Positions 13,423 through 24,369 of a stretch of 64,000 nucleotides of DNA are shown here, in pieces. Numbering within the stretch: position 1 is the stretch's first letter; the number at the start of each line of letters is the position of its first letter. The translations under genes were made by a program, and so were the position numbers. The notes under the pieces are model-generated. The model had not been told where the DNA came from, ran no database searches, and saw only the letters and a list, made by a program, of their open reading frames with translations. Origin of the DNA: Pegea sp. RAD2-039 (lineage: Eukaryota; Chordata; Thaliacea; Salpida; Salpidae); the NCBI GenBank assembly GCA_034620365.1, contig JAQGEQ010000071.1:1240001-1304000 (forward strand). Direction: 5' to 3'.

Positions 13423-13968
13423 TCATTTTTTATTCATGACAGCTTCCATCATCAATTTCTCGAACTCTTCAAATGTTATGCCTCGAGTAAATAGAGATAG
13501 ATCCACAATAGTTTGTTCTGCCACTATTCGGAGCTGATCGTTTGTAGCATTTGAACCCATTATCACTGAAAGTGCTTCTATAAATTTGTCTTTAGTTATT
13601 TTTCCATCTCTATCTGTGTCATACAAAGAAAATGCAAACTTGAGCTTGCTTCTCAGACTCCCATAGTCACTATCTATCTTAAAAGCACTTTTGCTGCGTC
13701 GAAACGTGGCAAGAATATTGACAAACTTCTGAAAAATCAAATTCTCATTTTCATTGAAGAAAGTTTCAATGATTCTATCTGCTAATGGATTAAACCCTAA
13801 ATCTTCAATTTGCATCAAATCATCTTTTGTTAAATAACCTTTTGACTTTTTATCTAAAGATTGAAAACGTAAGAAAAGATGATTCAATTTCTGTTCAGAA
13901 AACCCTGTTTCTTCCATCATAATTCTTATTTCTTCTTCCTGTAACCCTCTGGAATGATTCGAACCCAT
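13423..13968 (-). CDS. CHP1: Calcineurin B homologous protein (CHP1-like), intronless
   Basis: One uninterrupted frame of 181 residues, starting MGSNHSRG (N-terminal myristoylation consensus). Family landmarks are EETGFSEQKLNHL, RFQSLDKKSKG, FNPLADRIIETFF and LKFAFSLYDTDRDGKIT. CHP proteins are myristoylated EF-hand partners of NHE Na+/H+ exchangers and inhibit calcineurin. The usual length is about 195 residues. CHP1 binds calcium through EF3 and EF4. Here EF3 (loop 117-128) keeps D117, D119 and D121 but has Lys128 where the family has the bidentate Glu. EF4 (loop 157-168) has Leu, Leu and Thr at positions 1, 3 and 5. Calcium binding is therefore probably weak or lost. The lack of introns among intron-rich neighbours suggests a retrocopy, although the frame is fully open. 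Confidence 0.85.
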   Translation of the reverse strand: MGSNHSRGLQEEEIRIMMEETGFSEQKLNHLFLRFQSLDKKSKGYLTKDDLMQIEDLGFNPLADRIIETFFNENENLIFQKFVNILATFRRSKSAFKIDSDYGSLRSKLKFAFSLYDTDRDGKITKDKFIEALSVIMGSNATNDQLRIVAEQTIVDLSLFTRGITFEEFEKLMMEAVMNKK

Positions 13969-16319
13969 TTCAAGTGTTTCAAATACTTTTGAATTCTATA
14001 GAATTTTGAGAAGAACAAACAAACTGACTGATTGATAATTTGACAGCAAGCTAAAGCGTGTTTATTGAAAATACCATTCGTATAGCTTGATTAGATTTAA
14101 TTAGTTTTAAAAGTAGACTAGCACTGGAAGTTAAATTAGTTCCTGGAAATACTAATACATTATTCATAAAAAGTTAAAGAAATTTCCCTTATTTTGATAA
14201 AAATAATTATTTTGTTTTAAAAACTGATAACTGGGTTAAACCTGCTTATTTCAATTCTATATTTTTTAAATTTTTATGTTTCTATTATAATTGTTTCAAC
14301 AATTTCGAAAGCCTTTAAAGCTTTCTTTACTCTGAGTATAATTTGAAAAGTAACTTATATTACAGATGAACGGTTAAAGGTATAAACAGTTTTATAAGTA
14401 AACGATAATTTAGCTTTATATCATTTAAACATTTCGAATTTGATATGAAAGTAAGTTATTTATGAGTTTTAATTTAACGTTTATAAAAATCATATCACTG
14501 CAAACAGCTTACTCTGTCAATTTTCACCTTTTCTTATGATTAGCTGAATGCAAAACTTAAATAAAATATAAACCTTGAAACAAGCTACTTGTGCTAAATG
14601 CTCGTCTTGAAAAGATCTTAAATTAAAATAATGCTACAAGATCAAATAATAAGAAATTTCCCAATTTTATGATCAGAAGTTGAAAAGCATGTCAACTTAA
14701 AGGGCTAAAAGAAAATTGATCATCACCTTACCAAGAAATACTCTTTACTCGTAATCAGTTACAGAAAGAAAAAAATAACCTATGTTGACAAAAACAAAGT
14801 TTAAGATTTTGTTTACTAAGTTTAACTTGTTTTTTTTCGAGTTAGACTATAAATCGATTGAAGCAGTTTTATATTTTGCCATGAAATACTACCTAGATGT
14901 CAATAAAACTGTTGATGGTCAAAAATGTGAAGGTTTTTGAAAATTACTATGAGTTGCTATCTTCTTCTATGTCACGTGAAGTAAATCATTTGAGCGTGAA
15001 GTACTAAATTTTAATCAATAATTTAACTAATCTAAAATTATTCAACTGTAATATTTTAATAAATCTGAGATTTATCGTAAAGAGTATTTACAAATTTCCA
15101 ATAAAAGAACTAATTCAAAAAAGTTGAAGTAAGTTTTTGTTTACTGCAAAACATAAAAACAAGTGAAATAACACTAACTTGGAAGCAACTAAAATAATCA
15201 ATTATGCTTAGTGAAAGCAAATACATCAAAGCTTGTGCTTGTCACTCTGATAGATTCTTATAAGTATACTTTCTCCCTTTTTTCCAAGTGGCAAATAGAA
15301 AACATGTTTTTATGAAGAGCTTTTATCTAAGCTCTTGTGGCTTTCTCTACAGCAATTAAGTTAAAAACAAAATGTTTTATGAAAAGAAATTTTAATTAAG
15401 ATTGAATAATCTTAGATAAAGCATATAGAAAGTATTGTTGTTTTTAAAATTGTTGTTTTTATCATTTAATAAATTTCATCTAATACTTAAATCAAATTTG
15501 TTGCAAATTTTTCTCATGTTGAAAAAGCAAACTTAAATCTTGATGTAATTGAACGCATATATTTTATTCAAATTTCCACTAGTTTTAAAGAAAACACAGG
15601 GTACAAATTTAATTGTTCAATTTGTAATTTTTTGTTGAAATTTTGCTTGATGCAGTAAGATACCGGATGTTTAAGCTCTTTTCTTCCTTTTTCTTTTCCT
15701 GACTTTTAAGCAAAAATGTTTATCGATAATATCGAAAATTAATTGTGACAATTTTTTTTGTGCTTTTTACTTTTCAAGTTGTAGAATTGAATAAGTAAAA
15801 AAGTAACAGATTTATAATAAAAATATCATGAATATTATTTACTGTATATAATTAGTTTTTTGTTCCAATTTTTTGTCCGAAAGAATAGCGACTTAACAAA
15901 CAAATTCAAATATTTTATTTGGCTTCACTTGATGTATAAACATTCTTTCTTGCTCTATTTATATTCAGCGCAAAGACTGGTTAAAGATTTGTGCAATCAA
16001 TTTATAGTTAAACGAGTGTAGGTGTGAGTAAAGAATATCTACATTACTGATGAAGCAGTTATAGCTGTAAAAACATCTTGTGACCCTTTGTTGAGGTTAA
16101 TAATAAGCCATAAAATCTTAACACCTTTAAAAGTAAAAATACCGAGTAAAAATAGCAAATATGCTTCAAGAAATTTTTCAAACATTAAGCTTTTTTAACC
16201 CTTTCAAAGAAAAGTGATGAGAAAAATTACTAAAGACAAATGGTTTTTTTGGTATTAATGAGATTCAAAATCTTTGAAAGGAGATTCAGTTATAATTATG
16301 ATAAAAATGAAGTCACATC
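13969..16319. other. Intergenic, no gene seen
   Basis: A/T-rich spacer that holds the 5' flank of the CHP1-like gene. No exon was recognised. Confidence 0.45.
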
Positions 16320-16999
16320 AGATACTTCAGCAAGTGAAAAAAAGTAGGAGCTGCTTTATGATCAAAAGTACAACGAAGAACTTTGAATGGCTCTAATCAG
16401 AGATCAAGAAAGGATCCACATGTTTTAATTCTAATGAAGGCGGAAGTTGCACCGAATTGCAACTGGAGAGATATGGGTATTTCGGTAAAGAAATGACCGT
16501 AGGTAGTGTGAACTTGACTGAACTAAGATAAGGTTACTAAAGATGCGTCCAGACTTAAGGTTGGAGGTAGGTGCTAGCAAAGATGTTAAGTACTATTTGG
16601 TATTTCTTATGTACATCATTAAGCAAAACTCTTAATTCGAGATTCTTTAGCTTCAGTTAAAGAGTACCTCAAGAACGCAATTTACTGAAGATGCCTTGTA
16701 AGTCAGGACCAGGGCTTTGAAACTTGGTACGCGGAAGCTGATACAGAATGATGAAAGTATAAAAAGAGTTGAAGTGATGAAGTCTAATCCGATTTATGCG
16801 TGAAGTAATAAAGAGAATAATCTGCAAATTACTTCACCGAAAGCAGTCCAGAAGACATTATAATGATCGGGAAGGAAGAGGAGGAAGAGTGGGAGAAATC
16901 TGGGAAGTTTTGTTGCCGATAGGGAACTGGCTACAAGCTTTTGCGGCTTGAAGATCAAAAGTTGTCGATCTGAAGAGCAGGAGAATAGCAACGACGAGG
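16320..16999. repeat. Unclassified dispersed repeat, copy 1
   Basis: A relatively GC-rich island. Positions 16611-16999 match 62427-62814 in inverted orientation with only about nine differences over about 390 bp by eye. Positions 16320-16610 resemble 62815-63150 far more loosely, sharing phrases such as GATCAGAGATCAAGA. Neither copy keeps a long open frame across the shared block, so it looks like a mobile or duplicated fragment with decayed coding remains. The family is not assigned. Confidence 0.75.
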
Positions 17000-18420
17000 T
17001 CTGCTGCTCGACCAGGTCATCAAAAAGTATGTCTTCAAGGCATCACAGATAGGACCAGTTGTTCAACCATTTTCAACAAATTTACAGCCTTTTGAAAATT
17101 GCCTTGTTGCTCATCATTTTTTCATGTTTTATTTTATCTATTTTATTGATTAATTCTACATGTCTTATAGCATATCAAAATAAAACAGTGTGATCGAAAA
17201 GATAGTGAAAAGGTTTTATGTATCATAAAATTAATAATGCTAAAATATTCTCCCTTATTTTGAGGAGCAAACACACTGGCTTTTAAGTAGCTTAATTAAG
17301 CACAAATGCGGATTTCTTGCACCTTTGCAATTAGTAAGAATATTCATTCTCAAAGTAAGTTTTAATAATAGATTTTGAGATTATATTGTTATCAGATTTA
17401 GTTTTGTTGGTCAATAATTTTTTAATACTGAATTAGAAAAAGACTGACTAAATAACACTGTACAGTTAGAGCCGCTTTCACCAGTATTAGAAATCATAAT
17501 TCTATTTAGCATTTAGGCAGGAACAAGAAATTCAACATTTCAATTTAATAATTATAAAGATACTTTTAATTAATTTTGTATACCGTCACTTTCAAAGCCA
17601 TCATTTTGATTCAGCTATTTTTATGAAAATCTATTTAATGATGAGCTGTATTTTCCAGACATAAATTTCTGTATAATGTGATCATAAAACTATTTTTTTT
17701 CGGAAATGTCTTATATAATCGAATTATTTATACTTATAATTATTATATATTTTTTTAAAGAATATATATAATAAAATAATACAGACTAAAAGAATCTTAC
17801 TTCCACTTAGACATATTTGCTGTTTTTAACCATTTTTGTTTTAGTCCCTTTTATAATGATTTTCTGAAATTTTCTTGACATAATCACGCTTATCAAATTT
17901 TAAGTTGTCGATTATATTTAAATTTCATTTCCCAAAATGGTTAGAATAGTTCTTAACTTTGATTATATAAAGCTTTTACATTTATAAATTTTGAGTTATT
18001 ATTTAGTCTTTGTTTTTCGGAAGTTATTTCTTTTGCATTTAGAAAATTTCAATTATAGTGAAAAATATTTTTTACATTCTAATTTTTTATTCCTATGTAA
18101 AATACTTTAAATGTGAAGATTAATGTCTATTTTTATGGTTTAAGAGTATATTCTATTTTATTACTTGATTTTGTTGTTGATATTTTTTTTTCTTTAAAAG
18201 GTAATATAACTATTTTTTAATAATTGTAATTCAAAGTTATCTAAATATTTTATTAAAAACTATTTATTGATTTTTAAAAGTAATTTAATTATTATATGAT
18301 GCTTTGATTTTATATTTAGATTTTTGATATTAATATGAGTAGTTTTATAAATTTTTTAATAAATTTATCACCAAAAAAAATGATTAGATGTTTAAAATTT
18401 GTACAAATTTTGTTTTTAAT
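17000..18420. other. Intergenic, upstream of DDX27
   Basis: Very A/T-rich spacer with no exon recognised. It should contain the DDX27 promoter, but no specific element can be named. Confidence 0.4.
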
Positions 18421-18450
18421 TTTTATAGGTATTAATTTATAGCTTATAAT

Positions 18451-21400
18451 ATGACTGATTTAGTATATACCCTTTATAGTGATGATGAAATTGACATAGA
18501 TCCTGAAGAAAGTAGTGATGAAGAGGTACAGAAACTATGTTTATCTTTTATCTTATTTCATATAAATTACATATAATTATATATGTATAAATTTTAATTA
18601 TATATTATATTATTATGAAATCAGCCTTGTAAATTCTATGTTTATATTCTTATAACAATTAAATTCATTTATAAATATTTTGTGTGTTTTCTAAATTTAT
18701 TGTTTTCTAATAATTTATATGATTTTGATAATTATATTTTTTCTTAAATGTTGAATGAAGTAATTATTGAAATAGAGTTAGAGCATAAATATAAAATCAT
18801 TTTAGTAAAAAATAGCTATCTCATATATTTTGTAAATATAATAAAAACTTGTTGTTTTACTAATGTAAAGTTCTTTCTAAATGGTTATTATTTAATTGCT
18901 CTTTTAGATCACAGTTGTAACTAAAAAGCAAAGAACAAAAAAGAAAGCTGAAGCAAAGCTTTTTAGTTCTGGATTTCAATTTCAGCATGAAACAAACAGT
19001 TTATACCAGCAATCAGCAATTGAAGATGCTATACAGTCTGCTTTAAAAAAAAGAGTATGTTGATTTCTAATCATAATGATTTATTTAAAAGTTTCTCTAA
19101 TTACATTCATTTAAATAGTTTATTCTAGTCGATGTATTTAAAAGTAATTTTTAAATGTTTATTTATTTCATCAAAAATTTAGTTTTATTTACTCATTGTA
19201 AAAAGAAATAAACTCAATGATTTCAAATGATAGTGTTTAAATGAATAATATATAATTACTAAGAACTAATAGTTTAATGTTATATTATTTCATAAAAATA
19301 AAAATCAACATTAAAAAAATTGTCCTTAAAATAAAGATTATTGCATTAAAATATTTAACAATTAAAATTTATTTTGTATAATTCATATATTTGCATGGAA
19401 ACAGTTATTTTTGAAAGTTTAATGTCTCATTTTTAATGACATTTATTTTATAAATTTAATTTCTAATTGACTATTTGTAGAAATATTTTAAAACACTTTT
19501 AATTGTACATATGTTGTATTTTTGTAAACAGTATTTCTTTATTAATTTATATGTATCTTTTACTATTTGTTTAATTTTCAGAAGCCTAGAACTACAGTAG
19601 AGGAAAAAATTCTTGAATTACGTTCACAAAAAGAATCAAACTCAACAGTAAGATGTGTGAATAGCTAAATCTTTACAACTTTTAATTTTAATTGGAATTT
19701 TTTTAACATGACGATTTATTCTAATTTTTTCAGACTGAATTAAATTCAGTAAAAGTTATTGATGTAAAAGATGAAGATCATCCAGAAGATTTAGTAGAAA
19801 GTGATGAGGATCTCGAAGTAATTAGAGGTATGTTTTTATACCTTTTTAATGAAAAACTTAGCAGTTTTTAAATGATTTAAAGATACTCTGAGACTTAAAC
19901 AGAAGAAAGGCAAACAGAGTATCAATGTTGAAGACTCCAATGAAGCAGCTATTCCATTAGCTGAAGTGAAAGATGAATCTACAGAAGATAAAAGCATTAC
20001 ATGGAATCCTGATATTTCATTTGCGGTTCGTTGTATAATCAAACAGAAATAATCTCTACATTGTACAAGGATCAAACAATCATCAATTCCATTTATCATT
20101 TAGGAAATGAATCTTTCAAGACCTCTTTTAAAAGCTATTTCTGCAATGAATTATATAACACCAACTCCGATTCAACAAGCAGCGATCCCAGTTGCTTTGC
20201 TTGGAAGAGATGTTTGTGCATGTGCTGCTACTGGAACTGGTTTGTTCATTTTCATTCATGAATTTATCTTTAAGCTTTTTATCAATACCTTTGTGTGCAG
20301 GTAAAACGGCTGCGTTTATGCTTCCTGTATTAGAAAGACTCATCAACAGACCCGCTTTATCTGCGGTCACAAGAGTCTTGTGTCTTCTTCCCACTCGGGA
20401 GCTTGCTGTTCAAGTTTTCGCTGTCACTAAGCAACTCACTCAATATACAACTATCAGAGTTTGTTTAGCTGCAGGTTCGACATGACACTTTTTTTAAAAA
20501 CAAATTTCAAGAATATTATTAAGAGAGCAAATATTGAAATCTTTTGATGCTTTCATCTTCATCAAGGTGGAATGGATATTAAGAGTCAGGAAGCTGCGAT
20601 GAGAACGAGTCCAGATATAATTATTGCAACTCCAGGAAGACTTATAGATCATTTGCATAATACGCCCTCATTCACTCTGAACAACATCGAGATTCTGATC
20701 TTAGATGAAGCTGATCGGATGCTGGATGAATTTTTTGAGGAACAAATGAAAGAGATCATCCGATTATGCTCTCATCAACGCCAGACGATGCTCTTTTCAG
20801 CTACTCTCTCAAATGAGGTCATTTAATTAAACAAATTTCAGAAAAAATAACTTTTATATCTTTAGGTGGAATCTTTAGTCGCTGTTTCTTTAAAGAATCC
20901 AGTCCGGATCTTTGTCAATTCTAACACGGATGTTGCTCCGTTTTTGCGCCAAGAGTTTATCCGGATTCGACCAATGAAAGAAGGAGATCGCGAAGCTATT
21001 GTAGCTGGTAAGTGAAGTCCTCATCCTGATACCTCGATGACAAATCGTATTTTAGCTCTTTGTAGTCGCTCCTTCCTCACAAATGTCCTGATCTTCACTC
21101 AAACTAAGAAGCAGGCTCACCGGATGCACATTCTACTCGGGTTGATTGGAATCAAGGTATTTGTGAGTCAATGTCAGCTAGATACTGATGATTGTTTAAC
21201 GACAGGCGGCAGAACTTCACGGAGATTTGGCTCAAAGCGAACGATTGAAGAGTTTAAATCGTTTCAAATCAAATGAAGTTGATGTGTTGGTGTGTACGGA
21301 TGTTGCATCACGTGGTCTTGACATCGACAATGTTAAAACAGTGAGAAGATTTCTAATTGATAAAAATCGTTTCGTAGTGAATTGCATCAAGACCCTGCTT

Positions 21401-22513
21401 CTAGCTCGATGTTATATTGGTCGGTTTAGTTTCTAAACTCCAATAAACAAAACCAAGCCAAGAAAACTTATCTCAGATACAAATGTGAAGTTTGGTGGTT
21501 AAAGGTGCTGAGGTGTCGTCACCTTATAACACATACTGACTAAATAGTTGCTTGCTCTCTCTAAAAATTCAAAATCTTCCAATTCCTTGCATCAGGTTAT
21601 CAACTTGACGATGCCAAACACTCAACAGCACTATGTTCATCGAGTCGGTAGAACAGCTCGTGCTGGCAAGACTGGTCGCTCAGTCTCGTTAGTTGGTGAA
21701 AGTGAACGGAAACTGTTGAAACAAATCGTGAAGTTTGCCAAAACGTCTGTCAAAAGTCGAGTGGTTCCAGCTGGTCGGTTTCTTTCAAAATATTTCGAAA
21801 TATTTTTGTCATTTTCGTTTTTTAGAGGTTATCAATAAATTCCGTAAAAAGTTGGATGATTTGGAATGTGAAATTGGCGAGGTATTGAAGATGGAAGCAA
21901 ATGAGAAGAAGATCTTGTCCACGGAGAATCAAGTTAATAAAGCTGAGAAGATACTGAAGGGAGAGGAAGATGCAAAAAGGGTCTGGTTTCAGAAACGAAT
22001 TGATCGTCAGCTGATTAAAGGTAGTTTGCCGACTTTGTTGAAATCATCAGATTTTTACTGATTGTAAATTATTAGCTGAAAGAATGCTTGGGGTTCATTC
22101 TGAAGTCGGTAAGCGCTCTAAAAAGAAAATGCATCAAGAACAAAAAGCTGATAGAAATAATGTAAGTTTCTCTTTTGTGTCCACATTTCTCATGATTTAA
22201 AATCATTCTTATTCCCAGGCTGATGATAGAATGCAGAAAGAATTAGAAAAATCAACTCAATACAGACACAGAATTGAAAAAAGAAAGCGAAAACCAAAAC
22301 GTGTTCGAGCTTGTGTTGAAACGGCTCCTCCTGCTAAAAAGATGAAGAAGCAAACGAAGAGAAATGGAGGACTGTTTGATGGCGACCTGACTAATACCAG
22401 CAAGAAATCGGTGAAGAAATTCCGCAACATGTGAGTTCTTGGTTTTAATGTAAACAATTTTAAAATTGTGAATTTGTAGTAAGAAAAGTGGTGGTCATCG
22501 AAAAAAGAAATAG
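18451..22513 (+). CDS. DDX27: DEAD-box RNA helicase DDX27 (yeast Drs1 family)
   Basis: Sixteen exons: 18451-18525, 18908-19054, 19582-19647, 19734-19827, 19883-20025, 20104-20239, 20301-20474, 20567-20817, 20866-21007, 21056-21156, 21206-21340, 21596-21773, 21826-22020, 22076-22161, 22219-22430, 22480-22513. They join in frame to 722 residues (human about 796). The N-terminus is acidic. Q motif [14 protein letters not shown], motif I AATGTGKT (217-223), Ia PTREL, Ib TPGR, II DEAD (325-328), [15 protein letters not shown] and [12 protein letters not shown] are all present. The C-terminus has the DDX27 coiled coil ([13 protein letters not shown]), VWFQKRID and a Lys/Arg-rich nucleolar tail ending GHRKKK. 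DDX27 acts in the nucleolus in 60S ribosome and 47S rRNA processing. Many introns are only about 48-70 bp. Several donors are weak (GTACAG, GTCATT, GTCGGT), but the frame and motifs support them. Confidence 0.95.
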
Positions 22514-23068
22514 ATGAATGAAAATTCGTCAACAAGATTTCATTAAGATGCATTTAATGATAAAAGTTGAATATTATCGTGACTAGACTCAACGATTTCA
22601 GTTTTTATTTTTATATTGAAATTATTTTGACAGAAAGTGAAATAACAGAAATTCCAGGATAACTTGTTGTAATTGCTAAATTATACAGATTAGTCAAATA
22701 TATTTCTTATAAAAAATTATCAAATACTAAACTAGTTTCATAAAACATAATTTAATACTTTGAAACAAATCTGATTAGAAGTGAAAGAGTCGAATGATCT
22801 TAGAAATAAGAAATTGATGAGTTATTTAAAACATCAATATAAAAGTGAAGTTAAAAGTAAATAAAAATTAATTCAATATAATAAGCTGGTTGAAGAGCTG
22901 AATTTAATCATAAATTTCTTAATTCCCAGAAAAAAGTCCCAAAATGATTTATCACAGATTTGCTTATTAGTCAAAAAAATCCGAAATATTTAAGTTGCAA
23001 GCTTTCAGCACAAGCTCCCAAAGCTAAGATCAAATGGAAAGTGTTTTGGTGAATGTATATCTGGCAAG
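22514..23068. other. Convergent intergenic spacer
   Basis: 3' flanks of DDX27 (+) and the Myomaker-like gene (-). No exon and no canonical AATAAA for DDX27 was found. Confidence 0.4.
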
Positions 23069-24369
23069 TCAGCAACAGCTGCACAGAGATTCACACTCAT
23101 ATAAGCCACCAGTTGCTTTTATTTTTGTAAAAAATGATCTAGTATTATCTTTCTTCTTGGTGCAGTTGATAAAACTCAAAAGACATGTAATTGAAGCTGC
23201 AAAAATAGTATGAAATGCTGCATGAAAATACTCCCCACCAACCCTGCAAACAGTGATTACATTACCAACAGCTGCTAAAATTTTCATTAGTGCCAATTTA
23301 TTAGTTTTTATAAAACTAAAAAAATGATTCTAACTTACTCGTAACTTAGAACAAATTTGAGCACTAGTGCAAGCCCCAGTAAAAAGAATCCAGGCAACAA
23401 GCTTTTTTTCCAAGTATCAAACTTCGGTCGTAAAGATTTTTTCTTAAATGTTTTCAGCCCCTAACAATGATGCAAACTGTTTTTTGACTATTAAAGTGTA
23501 TTTTATAGAAACTCAAAAGATGTAATTTCATAGGATTTATCTTTATAAGATTTCTAAAAGTTTCTTTTATCTGATAAAGAAATATTTTATAAGCTCGATA
23601 CATAAACTTTTGAAAGTTTTCGGATAAAAATTACATAAGTTTTGTACATACCCATGACACAACAAATACTCCCAAAGCAGCTGATAAAGGAATAGCAAAG
23701 GCATCCCTATCAAGAGAACCTGCTATGAATATTCGAACATTACTCATATAACCAATTGAAGTACAAAGAAATCTTCTGCAAGCAAAAAATATTTACTTTG
23801 AATTGAGGCTTAAGTTGAAACAGCTTAAAAATCACTTTAAAAAAATATGAAGCAGCTAAGACAACAATATTTCACAAAGTAGACTAAAAAAAGGTTTAAC
23901 TAACTTGACATCTGGATTCAAATCAGCTATTTCAATTACTGTGTAAACAGCTGATAGCACTAAGGCACAGTTATGAAAATAATCAACGATTTTTCGTATT
24001 TGTGAAACTTCATTATTTCTATCTAGAACTTGAACAACTATCGAATCAAAAAAGGGTAACTGCATAATATGAAACATCTGTTTAAACAAAAAATACTTTC
24101 ATTAAAATAGTTTTTATTGATAGTTGATAATAATTTTCATATTAAACATTTAACCAAGTGCTTCAAAATGACCAACTTTAAAAGAATTAAAACTTTTGAA
24201 ACTGTTTTTCATTAAATAAATAATTTAGACTCACAGCCACTGAGACAAGTGTAAATAAATATATAAACGAATGTGTCTTTAAATTCTTCTTCTTTGCCAT
24301 AACAATTGGAGCTACAAAAGCTTGAGTAGTTGTTATGCTAATAGCTTCACTTGAAACTTTGTTTCCCAT
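23069..24369 (-). CDS. MYMK: Myomaker-like (TMEM8 family) seven-pass membrane protein
   Basis: Five exons on the minus strand: 24235-24369, 23905-24077, 23652-23775, 23339-23460, 23069-23243, giving 242 residues (human Myomaker 221). Phases at the junctions are 0, 2, 0, 2. Residues line up along the whole Myomaker sequence: FIYLFTLVSVAMFH with YLFTLFFVALHH; IVDYFHN...IADLNPDVKR with ILEYFSV...LADFDEPKR; LLPGFFLLGLALVLKF with the IGPGLCFGALALMLRF segment; and YFHAAFH (H192, H196) with YVHSFYH. The tail ends CESLCSCC, like the Cys-rich, palmitoylated Myomaker C-terminus. TMEM8/Myomaker proteins belong to the CREST group of putative membrane hydrolases, and vertebrate Myomaker drives myoblast fusion. 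Whether this protein fuses cells is inference. TMEM8A/B, the broader family, is the alternative, but the Cys tail and lack of a large ectodomain favour the Myomaker type. Confidence 0.8.

Noticed and set aside
20128-20394. Minus-strand frame opposite DDX27 exons 6-7
   Set aside because: Shadow of helicase motif exons.
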